Origin: Coriaria nepalensis
Taxonomy: Eukaryota; Streptophyta; Magnoliopsida; Cucurbitales; Coriariaceae
NCBI GenBank assembly: GCA_027186245.1
Contig: CP114498.1
Span: 6,145,501 to 6,209,500 of the forward strand
Direction: 5' to 3'
DNA: 64,000 bases
The position numbers were made by a program, and so were the translations under genes. This document shows positions 35,899-47,620 of this stretch, in pieces. The notes beneath the pieces were generated by a model, which was given only the letters and a program-made list of their open reading frames with translations, ran no database searches and had not been told where the DNA came from. Within the stretch, counting starts at the first letter, position 1. Each line of letters opens with the position of its first letter.

Positions 35899-38015
35899 TT
35901 AGAATTTCTTGTTGCTCGATGTATGGGAGCTTAAGAAATAAAAAATAATGGTGAGAAAACAAAACAGGAAAGTGTATTGCTTGAAAATAAAATTCAATCT
36001 AATATTCCATTCATTAACCAACGATTAAATACAAGAACTAGAACTACAAAACAGTAAAGCATTAAATGGAAACTCTATAATAGAGACACTAACAATCCAA
36101 CAAGATATTGAACATCACATGATTGAAATTCCAAAAAATCCGGAATTTCTACCTACTTCATACTAGGAACCATCAGACAATCCCAAAGCACCAAAACAAA
36201 ATATAAACTTCATTCCGACAGTGCGAGATGTTCCTAGGGACTTGAGACATCGATCTTCATTTGTTGGAAACATAAAAACTAGCCGTTGGACTCGATCAGA
36301 GGATTCTCTGTTCTTGAACCAAAAATAGAGCATTGTCTGTAAGTGAGGCTCCATATGATAATCAACTCAACCAAAACACTTCATTCTTCTTCAGACATGA
36401 TCACACTGATCTTGGGAAGCTTTTTGCAAAGCGATCAACGCCGGAATCATCCCTAACAAAAAATTCAACTTCAATAGAGGAAGAACATTATAGTCACCTT
36501 CGAACACTCCTCTTTGATCGGATTGCTCATTACTCTCATTCTCTTCTTGAAGTGCTCAAACTTAAAATATAGGAGAGGTTTGGTGAAGACATCAGCAAAT
36601 TGTTCTTCTGAGCTACAATGGATGAGTTTGATCTCGCCGCCATTTTTTATCATTTCTCGAATTGCATGATACTTCACTAGTATGTGCTTAGTTCTCCCAA
36701 AATGCATAGGATTTTCTGAGATAGCAATAGCTGATTTGCTATCATAGTGAATTGTTTTCGAGACAACTTATGAGAACCCCAAATCATGAAGAATCTTCCT
36801 GATCCAAGATGCATTATTTTAAGCTGCAGTTGCTGCTATATACTCAGCTTATGTTGTGGATTGAGCAATAACTCCTTGCTTCTTGCAATGCCAGCAGAAG
36901 ATTCCTATCCCAAGAGTAAAATAGAAGTCACTCGTACTCTTGTTATCATCCACCGATCCTGCCCAATCACTATCAATATATCATTCTAGATTTACTTCTC
37001 TTTCCTCAAATAGAATCCCAAACTTCATTGTTCCATTTAAGTATCTAAGTACTCTCTTTGTAGCAACCATAGGCACTTGAGATGCATTGTGCATAAATCA
37101 AGAAAGCATACTTATGGATTGCATAATGTCTGGTCTTATAGCTATGAGATACAATATTCCTCTAATCATGCTTTTATAGAGTGTCTCATCTACTTTTTCA
37201 GCTCCATCTTCTTTACTTAACTTCTCGTTTGCTGCCTTAGGACTTGAGACATGATTGCTATTTTCCATTTTAAATTTCTTTAACAAACCATTAACATACT
37301 TCTTTTGAGATGAAGATCCCATTTAAATGCTGGTATACCTCCATTTCCAGAAAAAACAAAACTCAGAAGACCAAGATTAGTCATCTCGAACTTAGATTTC
37401 ATAATATGTTTGAACTCTTTAATAAGCTCTAGGTTTGATCCTATAACAAGTAAATCATCTATATAAAGATAGATGATAAGAATAGATTGACCTAATTTGC
37501 TTGACATATAATGTTGGATCACTATCGCTTCTGTTGAATCTTGTTTTTGTAGAGGTGATAATCAATTCTAGAATACCAATCTAAGAGCCTGTTTAAGGCC
37601 ATAGAGAGCCTTCTTCAATTTATAGACTTTGTCTTCTTCTCCTTTGACCAGAAAGCTTTAAGGTTGCTCCACGAAGACCTCTTCTTCAAGAATACCATTT
37701 AAGAAAGCAGATTTGACATCCATCTGATGTATAAACCATCCTTTTATAGCAGCTAAAGTGATCAACAATCGAATTGTGTCTAGCCTAGCCACTAGTGCAA
37801 ATCTATTGGTATAGTCCACACCATATTGTTGAAAGAATTCCTTAACAATCAATCGAGCTTTATATTTTTTAATAGTATTATTTGAATTGAGCTTTAATTT
37901 GAAAATTCATTTCAACCAAATTATTTTATTCTTTTTAGATTTATCAATCATAATTCAAGTTTGATTATTTTTTATCATTTCAATCTCCTTCCTTCATTGC
38001 TTTTCTCCATGCAGA
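35899..38015 (-). mobile_element. Copia remnant 2 (minus strand), RT, RNase H and probable 3' LTR
   Basis: Minus-strand order: RT start near 38010-37860 (KWIFKLKLN-like), GVDYTNRFALVARLD and HQMDVKSAFLNGILEEE (37658-37852), YLYIDDLLVIGSN (37280-37522; the YIDD is an active-site-like YVDD variant), KKYVNGLLKKFKMEN, a RPDIMQSISMLS block (37098-37322) and RNase H HFGRTKHILVKYHAIRE (36471-36707). Downstream, 35899-36400 would be the 3' LTR, ending at TGTTAGAATTTC as read on plus. Frames are broken in several places. It resembles the plus-strand remnant at 16.6-18.3 kb. It lies nested against copia remnant 1. Confidence 0.85.
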
Positions 38016-39250
38016 AAACAAGAAAATTTATTGTCGTGCTAATCAAAAGCTGCAGTCTTAGCATACATAAATATCCACATCTTATAATTGAGAGAGGCAA
38101 TGCAAATTTTTTGGCACCCACAAGGGGTTGGTCCTATAACTAAAGTGATAGAATGATGTACCTTCATGACCACAACATTACCACCCAAATGATTTAATGA
38201 CTAGTGCACTAGCTAGAAAGTATAAATACTTCAAAATTCAATAACGTATTTGTGTCAAGTAGGTATCGAATGCTAATATACACTTAACATGAATTGATAT
38301 ATTTTAAAATTTTCAGAAAAATTATTATAAACAAAAATAATTTGCGATACGTTTTGGATATTGTGACAACTTTAAGACATATTGGATCGAAATTTATTAT
38401 TAATAAAAATTTGTTGAATATAACACAAAAAAAAAAAAATAATAATAATAATCAATAAATATAGAATAAATTGTGATTTATCACAAAAATATATGAAACT
38501 ATGATACGAACGAAGGCCTACCTGTGAGTTAAAGGCACAAAGAGAATAATAATAAGAGTTCTAGCCAACTCGTGGACTACATGTCGGATCCATGAAACGA
38601 CATGTAGGAATGTAATACGCCATTGGAAGCCATTAACGCGTGCTGGAATCGGTTAGACTTGTAAACTGATTCAGTTAGCTACTGAAACTGAATGAATGCA
38701 TGATTGATATGCTCAGTGTATTGGTAATCAAGCAATGAATGAAAAATCTAATTTACCTCTCTATCTTTCCTAATCTATGTTCTTCCCCAATTTCCTCTTC
38801 AAGGAGAACGAGCATCTCGAACACGCCTATACCCCCCAGCATGTGAAAAATAGTAATAAAATAAGAGAGAGAAAATAATAAAATAATAAAAATATAATTT
38901 TAGATGTGGCGAGTAATACAGCAAAAAAAAACGCTTTTTCTTTTTCTTCGCTCTTTTCGACGTATTCAATCGTTGAAAAATGGAGACCAAAAATCGGTTG
39001 CACGGTGTTGTAGTAAAGAAGCGTTCAAGAAACGACAGCGGGAAGACCAATCTGCCGCTTTTTTAAATGAACTCATCTCTTCCCACCAGGACCTTCAAAC
39101 GCGCCTTGCGCCCCAAAACATGCTAAGAGTCGCCCTCGAACATATCCTTGTCTTTTTTTCGTTTCTTACCATTTTGCCACTCAATCTCCCTCGATTCCCT
39201 GTGAACCCATTGGGGGCATTCTCGGTATTCCAGGTCCTCTTACTGCCGGT
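38016..39250. other. Repeat-derived and intergenic DNA upstream of the methyltransferase gene
   Basis: 38016-38480 continues AT-rich and copia-like, without coding motifs. 38480-38800 is less AT-rich and resembles an LTR end (GTATTGGTAATCAAGCAATGAATG, then CCTCTCTATCTTTCC), but has no partner in the window. The 83-codon minus frame at 38799-39050 and the plus frame at 38904-39491 have no family signature and look like promoter and leader shadows. Confidence 0.4.
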
Positions 39251-39254
39251 CTGT

Positions 39255-40332
39255 AAATCGAAGCTTCCTCTGTTCCTCCCCCGTTTAGATTCTTCACTTT
39301 TGACTTCTCTTGTTTACGATCGACTTTCCTACCCTTCTCTCTCTCTCTCTTCATATATTCTATTCGATTGGGTCTTCTCTGATACAATATCAGAATTTTT
39401 CTTTCTTGGTGATTTTTTTTTTTTTTCTTTCTCTTGGTTCCAATTCAGATTCAGGTACGTTGCTTTCTTCTTCCTTTTCTTCTTCTTTTGATTCTCCTTT
39501 CTGTTCTTAATCTTATGGGTTATGTTATTTGATGCAACTGGAGATATGGGTTTGGTTTGCTTTTGGGTCTGATTTTTTTATGAATTTGTCCTTTATCTGA
39601 TTCCTGCCTTCTCTTTTTTAGCCTTTTTCAAATGAGAAACAAAATGATATATGTTTCTAGTTCTGAAATCTATACGTTCCCTACTTTCATTCTCCAGAAA
39701 TGAAGTGATCTTTTATTTACTTTTCATTCTTTTCCTCTCTGTTGGAGCTTCCTCTTTTCGTTTCAGTGAAGGCGCAAGTTCTCTATATATGGAGGATTGG
39801 CTTCAATTTTTTAGAAATAATTAATTTCAGAAACATCTATATTTGAACTATTATTGATCCGAGGTTCTGCTAGCATCTGGGATCAAAATGTGTTTTTAAT
39901 AGCTTGCTTGTAGTTTTTAATGGACTGATAGTACTTGGGGGCTTTATTGACTCACTAATGAATTTCATTTCTGACATTTCTGTCTTAGAAATTGATCACA
40001 TCACATTATCCTCATGTTTTCTCATGAACTTGTTTTCATTCATTAGTTTCTTCCCTAGTCTATTAACTTGTAAAAATTAGGCCCCATTGGGGAAAATTAA
40101 AGTAAACTGGCGTTTAGAATAATGTTTTTTAGTCATATTTTGTGGGTCTAAACTAGAAAAAAAAGGGAAATGTTTCCAAAATGGGGCCTTTACGTAATTT
40201 TCCCTTCTGAAAAAATATAATTTTTCATGTTGTATTATACATTGTACCAGCATTTTGATTGGTATCTTTTAAACCTTTCATTTTGACCCCTTCTATCTAT
40301 TTTCTGTTTTTGAACTTACCAGTGATATCTAG
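39255..40332 (+). promoter_or_regulatory. 5' UTR exon and leader intron of the methyltransferase gene
   Basis: A CT-rich leader with TCTCTCTCTCTCTTC near 39335 ends at CAGATTCAG|GTACGTTGC (39454). The next exon begins after the acceptor GATATCTAG at 40332, 23 bases before the ATG. The leader intron is thus about 878 bp and includes the MITE at 40080. The transcription start is not determined. Confidence 0.5.
40080..40188. mobile_element. Short MITE in the leader intron
   Basis: The 109-bp unit starts GGCCCCATTGGGG and ends CCAAAATGGGGCC, a clear inverted pair. The left flank is TTA and the right flank TTT, close to the 3-bp duplication of Tourist-type elements. It has no coding capacity. Confidence 0.55.
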
Positions 40333-40355
40333 GTATCTTGATTTCTCGAAATACA

Positions 40356-43163
40356 ATGCGGGCCCCATCAATACTTGCTCAATGTTTGCGGGGACTGGTA
40401 CCACACGATAAAGGAAGTCATAGCATTTCTACCGTTTCAGAGAGAGATGTTCATTTCCCATCACCAGCCGTTGAGATTCTTCCTTCAAAGGTTACTTCTT
40501 TTGTTTCCAATTTTAACAACCGTTCTATATAATCACACTTTTCTGTTCTACTGTTGTACAAAATGATTATCCTCTACAGTGATTATTGGTAAATAGTATA
40601 AGTGATCAGCTACTACTTACTATCTTTGCCACTATACAGACGGCTAATCCTTATAAGTATGCGGGGGAGAATGTAGATTTGCAAGGTCTTCCTTTGTTCA
40701 AGGTATTTCATAATACCTGTTTGAAAACACATTTTGCAATTGGTTTTTTTGTTGATTTTTTGTATGAATGTTTTTTTCTTCTACCTTTTCTCTTCTTGGT
40801 GATATCAGTCTCAAATAGGAACTTACCTTTGCACGATAAGATATAGTAAGATGAAAAAAAATCTAAAACTTCATGGATGGAGGCTTCTTTTGTTGTTCTT
40901 AATTTCTTATCACTTAAGATATGTAGTACAGACAAAAACATCATGGAAACAAGTGAAAATCCAGTTCATATCATCGTATTTCAATTAGACTGCCTTTATT
41001 CATTTAAGGGTTTGATTTATTTATTTATCATCATTATTATTTATTTATTTATTTATTTATTTATATATCTTTTGTTGTATAGCTGCATAGTTTATTTTAA
41101 TTAACAGTTGGCTTGTTAAACCTCATCAGGGTATAATTAGTGTTGCTGATATTATTGGGTTCAACAGCTCCGAAAGTATATCCTTAAAACCCGATGGTAG
41201 GTTTGTGAGAGAATTCTACTATAACATATATATTAAACCACACATGAGTATTTCAATGCATCGGTAAACACTATCTAGTATATTCATGTTACAATTGGGT
41301 TTTGCAGGTTGTCTTAAACCTTGTGATAGCTCTGTTGATCTTGTTCATGCCCTCAAGCATGAGATCCGTGATGGGCAATTGAGCTTCAGAGGCAAAAGGG
41401 TACTTCAGGTAGCACATTTAGCCTTTATTGCTTACATTTTCTTGCTCTTAAAATCGATCTCTTATCGTGTTGAGGAGTTGTAGTGTTTCCTCTTGTTCTT
41501 TCCTTCCATTAATTGGGTTTTAAGAGACTTACATTTTACCTGGTGATTCTTGCAGTTGGGTTGCAGCTATGGGCTCCCCGGGATATTTGCTTGCCTGAAG
41601 GTATGCAGCATTAATGATCTGAAATTCTTCTTCTTCTTCTTTGTGTTCTTTTTTCTTTTTCTTTTTTTTTCCTTAGTAATTTATTCTGATTTAGTAATTG
41701 AAATGTTCGGTTTTTCATTTCGGTGCTTTTAGCTTGCCGTGACGTTTTTTAACTCTTATTTCCAGAACTTTCTACTTTGAATTCAAATTTGATGTATATA
41801 ATCTATCCATCCAGCTTCCCAAACTATTATGCAAACAATCATTTGTTTTAAATCCAAGTTTCGCCCATGATAATCCAATCACAGAACGTCAGCTTTAGAA
41901 ATTCAGTTCCAAAGCTGCTAAGCTAGTTTCCTATCATTGAACTTCTAAAACGTATACTGGTTTGGCAATGGCATAGCCAGGAAAATTTTTAAGTGAGTTT
42001 ATGAATACTAATAATTAAAAATGGCATATTAAAGGTGGTTCGGAGATATTTTAAATGAGTTCAATTATAGTTTAAGAGGGGGGTTCAAAGTTTTTTTTTT
42101 TTTTTTTTTTTTTAATTCTTTAAGATTCATGTATTTTTATATTTTTATTTATTTTTAATAATTTTAAGTAGATTCAGATTCCCCTTACTTGTATGTGGCT
42201 AAAATCTATTGTCCTTGTTGGCTTCTAATAGGGAGCTTCCAAGGTACATTTTCAAGACCTTAATGCCGAAATGATACGATGCACAACAATCCCGAATGTC
42301 CTTGCAAATCTCGAGCAAGCTCGAGATAGGCAGAGCCGACAGCCAGAGAGCCCCTTGACTCCATCAAGACAACCTCTGGCCCCAGTTGTGAACTTCTATG
42401 CTGGCGACTGGGAAGAACTCACCACAGTCTTATCCATTGTGAGGAACGAGGGGTTCGAAGCACCTACGGCAACAAGCCTTAGCTTTTCTGAGGAGGATTT
42501 CTTGGATGGTTGTAGTAGCCAAGATGGTAGTGTAGTAGGTCACGAGTCTTCCTCGAGGAGATCAAGGAAATTGTCGGGTAGTCGCGCTTGGGAACGGGCT
42601 AATGAGACAGATCAGGGTGAAGATGGATATGATGTCATTTTGATGACGGAGATTCCATATTCTTTAACCTCTCTGAAGAAGTTATACTCACTTATAAAGA
42701 AGGTATGTGTTTTTTATAGTTTTTCAATTACTGATTCAAACGAAAAATCTGGTGTACCTCCCAATCGACCTTATACATTCGAGTAAGTGGTTAAAACTAA
42801 ATCTGGGTGAGATTTTCTGGGCTCTAACAAGTCTATTTGAGTTAGATTTGAAACCTAAATGAGATCCCACGAGCTCAAACTGAAATTTCTAGGGTTCTTA
42901 AATCATGATCTAGATGCACCCTAACAAATAGAACGATTGTTTAGATGCCGAATAATGACGTATAAATTGTTTTCCCCGCTTGCTTTTTATAGTGTTTGAT
43001 GCCTCCATACGGAGTCGTATATTTTGCCACGAAGAGAAATTATGTCGGGTTCAACTGTGGAGCCCGGCAATTCAAGAGTCTGGTGGATGAAGAAGGCATT
43101 TTTGGAGCTCATTTAGTCAAGGAAATGACAGATAGAGACGTTTGGAAGTTCTTTCTCAAATAA
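40356..43163 (+). CDS. Protein-histidine N-methyltransferase homolog (METTL18-like)
   Basis: Exons: 40356-40490, 40640-40702, 41130-41196, 41308-41408, 41556-41600, 42232-42702 and 42993-43163. They total 1053 nt (350 aa), all in phase. The N-terminal part is variable. A seven-beta-strand SAM-dependent methyltransferase follows: motif I LGCSYGLPGIFACLK (exon 5), the next strand KVHFQDLNAEMIRCTTIPNV (exon 6), an inserted polar Ser/Arg-rich stretch, and YDVILMTEIPYSLTSLKKLYSLI with the motif IV region. Exon 7 ends with GVVYFATKRNYVGFNCGARQF and a FGAHLVKEMTDRDVWKFFLK tail. The human relative METTL18 methylates a histidine of ribosomal protein L3. The plant counterpart is, by recall, At2g43320, of nearly the same length; its substrate in plants is inferred only. 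Confidence 0.92.
41017..41070. repeat. (TTTA)n microsatellite in intron 2 of the methyltransferase gene
   Basis: About a dozen TTTA/TTAT units with a central CATCATTATTAT interruption. It is an intron length-variation site. Confidence 0.95.
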
Positions 43164-43680
43164 AGAAGAAAGAAAACTAAGTATGTAGTTTAAAAATTTA
43201 GCACCTCATAATTCTCTACTTCATGTTCTTATGCCCCATTCGTTTAATCTTATTTTTATTACCCCTAATTTTGATTCTATGCTTGTATAAACTATATATT
43301 CCCCTTCCCCCACTTCTAATTTTTCATTATAGATTCTATTAATTGTTATACTGTAAATGAAACATTTTTAAATTCATATTTTTTAATTTATAGCAATGTA
43401 ATCAACCGCACGTTAATATAATGTCTTTATTTTATTTCACTTTATTTTATTGTATTTAATTTATCTTTATTTTAATTTATTACTCTTTAATTTATTGTAT
43501 TATAAGTTATTGTCTTTATTTTATTATAATTTCAATTACAGGTTTTTTTCTTTACCAATTTTAAAGTATTTTCATTTGTATGCGTATTACACTTTTCCTG
43601 GGATAGAACGATAGCGGTTTTGTGATGTTTTAGTCTGTGTTAAAATTTGTCATCAACAAATTAGCACGCTCAGTAAGAAT
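43164..43680. repeat. 3' UTR followed by an AT-rich degenerate TTTATTTTA tract
   Basis: After the stop codon comes a short 3' UTR. From about 43420 to 43540 the words TTTATTTTA/TTTAATTTAT recur many times (degenerate microsatellite). No gene was seen. Confidence 0.6.
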
Positions 43681-43689
43681 TATCTCGAT

Positions 43690-46065
43690 GATATTTACCC
43701 ATCGATTATGTGGCCATAGTTTCGGCAAATAACGAGTCGAAAAGACCCTTCTAGTTCACGACTTCTTAGTCCTACGCCATCTAAGGAGCAAGTGATGGCC
43801 GAACTTGAAGGTGACCTAGCCTAGATGATTTTGTAAGTCAAGGATGATAATTCGGCCGATAAGGTTGATTTCACTATAGGTCCATCTAACATCTGGTCTA
43901 CTCAGGTTGTCAATCATAGTAGTCCGAGCCAACGATCGCTTGATGTTTTGATAGTCTGACTCTTTGAGAGAATAGACGAATTAAATATTCGAATGGCTGA
44001 AAATTCGGTCCACCTAGCCCACTAAGTCCTTGACATGCTGGTACAAAAATTCATTAAATGCCAAGAGTTATCTCAAAAGAAAGTGCGTCATGTGGGGCAT
44101 TGGGCATGAAAACCCCACGTCGACCAAGACAACGACATCATGGTTGGAAATCAGCCAACAACTGTTTGGCTGCCAACAGCATTTCTGCCACTAGCTGACG
44201 ATCCACTTATGTCTGAAGCTACCCCAGCAAGCCACCAATTAGCCGTAACAGGCTAACAGGCCACCCTTGCCCTTTGGACCAAACCGAGAGATTCGAGGCG
44301 CAACCAATCCATATCGACCAACTTAGCCTAATCGTTGGTTGATGCACAATGAATAACCGGCCGCAGCTGGCATGTCGTCCATAACTAATCCAAGGGTTGA
44401 GGATCATCAAACGGTGTCCCTCCATTTGCCAAAGTAGGCCATTCATTTATAGTCGATGGTGGACCGAGAATAATTGTATAATCCTATATATCTACAGTTC
44501 AATCGATCAACAGTTGCCTTAGCTTATGTATCATAAACCATATCCTTAGGAGATCGACTAGGAACCTTTCCCTCATGAACCAAGCATATGCTTTTTTACC
44601 TAGTATACTAGGCTACTACGAAATTCTATAAGGACTTGGCATGATATGGAGAAACACTTCTATACCTAATTCTATTATAGTCAGCCGGAAGTTACGATGG
44701 CCGATTTGTCTGCTTTGTCCCAATGAATAGGGGAGTTGGTTGAGACTTTCTTATCTTGGCTCAAGCAATTAAAGAACCAATGTTATGTGGCTCTACCAGA
44801 ACAAGAGTTTGTCAAGTTGGCTGTTAACGCTAGGATATATAACTTCGGAAGAAGTTCAAAGGAATTGAATTTTCGGATACTTCCGAGTTATCTCCTAAAG
44901 CGGCTAGATACAAAGGGCTACTGAAAGAGGAGGCCTTCAGAAAAAGGCCATCAATCGGGGCTTAGTACCAGGAATTTAGCTATGACTTGGACCTTCCCAA
45001 AGTAATCGAGGATAAACTAGTCAGTCTCCTAACTCCTAATAAGCCTATAGGATGTGAGATGGCCACAAGGTACCCTTATGAAAAGGGCAAAGTTTACTCC
45101 TTCGACCTGACCAAGGCGAGTGCAATCTTTGACATCTTGTAAAAGAGTAAGAAGCTATCAGCCGATGAGGTGCAAGGTAAGGATTATTGCAAATATAATA
45201 AATTCTTATCACCATCAAAAGAACGATTGGTTTGTACTCCAGCAGTGTATCCAAGATTGGATCAATAAAGGGCTCTTGAGTTTTGGGGAGGCTCCCGCTA
45301 TTAGCAATTCTAAGGTCTTTACTCGATAAAAGGACATGATGGATAGGCCGTTGTGGAATGCCTAATAACTGTTCAAAATTGGTTCATGTCAAAATACGAA
45401 ACGACACGACAGCTTACGATTGAATGCCTCATCGGGTCAATATAATAGGTCGAATCGTGCACCCAATCGGCCACCCCTGTGTTCTCATTTTCAATCCTAT
45501 TTATCTCAAGCTGAAACTCATGATCAACAGAGGCCATAAGGACAACGTTCATTCGGATGGCAATCACTAGCATGATCTTTTAGCCGGTCGAATGACCAAC
45601 CTATCAATCAAAGATCCAATGACTATCCAAAAGCGATCGTAAATAATTGTTCCTCCAAGGCCAACCCAGTCAATTTAGAAGTGGTTAGAGAACACAAAAT
45701 TTCCAAATGGTAACTGACATACTCACAAACGCTGGGAACAGAGACTGAAATAGGCCGCTTTGACGGAACAAACACTTAAGGATGACTAAAACGAGTAATC
45801 TGGCCAAAAGCGGATCATCCTCTTCACTTGAGACCTGAATATCATTATGGACGACCCGTTGAAGCTCTTGCATGTCCAACCGGCCGATCAAAGAGAGATT
45901 GATCCCCTTAATCTGGCCAATTCGATAACCGATCTAATGGTTTCTCCAATACCTAAAATCAAAGCTAACTTCACAACCGGCATGTTGGAGGCACTTCTAG
46001 ATGAGGCTGATTCCAGTACGAAAATGATGAAGATTCTACTTGGCCTATTAAGCTAAACCCCGAAT
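43690..46065 (+). mobile_element. Ty3/gypsy gag remnant
   Basis: The plus strand in shifting frames matches plant gypsy gag. Landmarks are a KEQVMAELEGDL start (about 43790), ETFLSWLKQLKNQCYVALPE with FVKLAVNARIYN (about 44740) and a capsid-like LPSYLLKRL. Then come YSFDLTKASAIFDIL (about 45090), EVQGKDYCKYNK (about 45170) and IQDWINKGLLSFGE (about 45250). Near 45850-46055 lies an open stretch with MLEALLDEAD. Stops and shifts abound. No protease, RT, RNase H or integrase follows, so this is a gag-only relic. Confidence 0.8.
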
Positions 46066-46137
46066 AGCCTGGTAAGCAAAATGCTAACAAGTCTCCGATG
46101 CCAGCTCCCAAAAAGCAAGATACAAGTCGGAACTATT

Positions 46138-46262
46138 TTTATTAGGCTAGATAGTAAGAATACAAAAAAAAAGATAAGAAATGATGAAGAAAGATAAAGA
46201 AAGATAACAAAGGATGAGGAAAGATAAAGGAAGATAAAGAAAGACAAAAAAAAATTCATTTA
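46138..46262. repeat. Purine-rich (GATAAAGAAA)n tract
   Basis: A run of AAAGATAAAGAAAGATAAC-type words, almost all A and G on this strand. It lies between the gag remnant and the probable LTR, where a polypurine region could have expanded. The 68-codon minus frame over it (FLSFFIFLYLSSS) is an artefact. Confidence 0.85.
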
Positions 46263-46289
46263 GAAAGGGCTAAAGGTGAAAAAGATGAA

Positions 46290-47620
46290 TGAGAAGATAG
46301 GTAAAATATCTTGGTCAAAAGTTGACCACTTGATATTTCTAGAACTTGTTTATAAATAATCTAACACAATTTTCTTACTCACTTTACCAAAAACTAAAAT
46401 TACCACATCCTTAACCCTTTTCCTCTCTTTCTTTCTCAATTCTCTTCCACTATTAACAAACTTACTCAATGCTCAAAGGAGACCTTAATCCCTTGCTGAA
46501 TTAGCAAACTTAGGAAAAGGAAAGTTGATGTCAAGCATCAATAAGGGTAAGAATCTATTTCCTTTTGTATTCAATTTTCTTACCTAATTTGTAAACCTGT
46601 GTTATAGGATGAGGATTTTCTAGAGTTTTTTTGGAGATTTCGAATCTAATCTAGAGGTAGAGAGTTACTTAGAAGTGGTATTACCTCTAGAGCTTTTACA
46701 ATCACAAATTTGAAATATGAACACCTGCATGATGTCTGATGGTTCGCATGCATTTTGGAATGTTATGTTTATTATAAAATCATAAGAAAATTATATTCAG
46801 AAATAGACTCCTATGGCTTTCTAAAGAGTCTAAGAACACCCAAATCGAGTTGTTTAGATCGAGAAATAAATTCTTGAAGTTGACCTAGTGAGTTTTAAAA
46901 TGGAGTGCTAGAATTATGACTAATAGGTCTTCCTACATACTTTGAATAAGCTAACGAGCATAGAAAATTATGATATTTACCAGAGATATACTAGAGTCAT
47001 ATATCTACAAATCTTATAATTTTTGAAATAATGGATCATTAGAGTAAAAAGTTGTGTGATCTCAAAGTTAAAATGAAAATATAATATTTTTCTAGAACAT
47101 GACAATTTCTATAAGCAACTTTGGAAGAGTGTAACTTGAGTTATACTAACCCAAATGAAGTGAATCATATCAACCAGAGAAACTTTTGTAGTTCCTCAAC
47201 TGTTAGATATAGGTGAAAGGAAAATGTTGGTCGTAGATAGATAGATGCCTCGATGCATGGTTTTGGAGCTGTTGAGATTTCATAAGATAAACATAAATGT
47301 TTTGATTTTATATTTTAACAGGAGCTTTAGGATTAGTTAGTAGAAGTACTATAAAAATTTCCAGAATTATAGGAATTTAAAAGTGAAAGAAAATGCTTCT
47401 ATATTGAAAAGTAAGTGTCCAAACTAAAGATGTTGAAACAATGTGAGAATAGATATGAAAAGACCTTTTCAACCTTTTAGATTTACCTGAGGTTGTGCCC
47501 TATAAGAACATCAGTCTTTTAGATTATTAGGGACTTGGCCACTTACCTTGCCATCCTAGGTTTTGAGGCTGGCCACTTTCCGCTCCTAAAAGGGGAAGTG
47601 GTGTAGAAGAAAGAAAAAAG
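46290..47620 (+). mobile_element. Probable gypsy LTR or leader region
   Basis: It contains a TATA-like TTGTTTATAAATAATC (about 46345) followed by a CT-rich leader (CCTTTTCCTCTCTTTCTTTCTC). A long AT-rich stretch without frames comes next. Its position after gag suggests the LTR of the gypsy relic, but I found no second copy in the window. Confidence 0.35.

Noticed and set aside
38904..39510. 195- and 66-codon plus frames rich in Phe/Leu/Ser before the methyltransferase gene
   Set aside because: CT-rich promoter and leader DNA; no homology seen and the real start lies after a leader intron.
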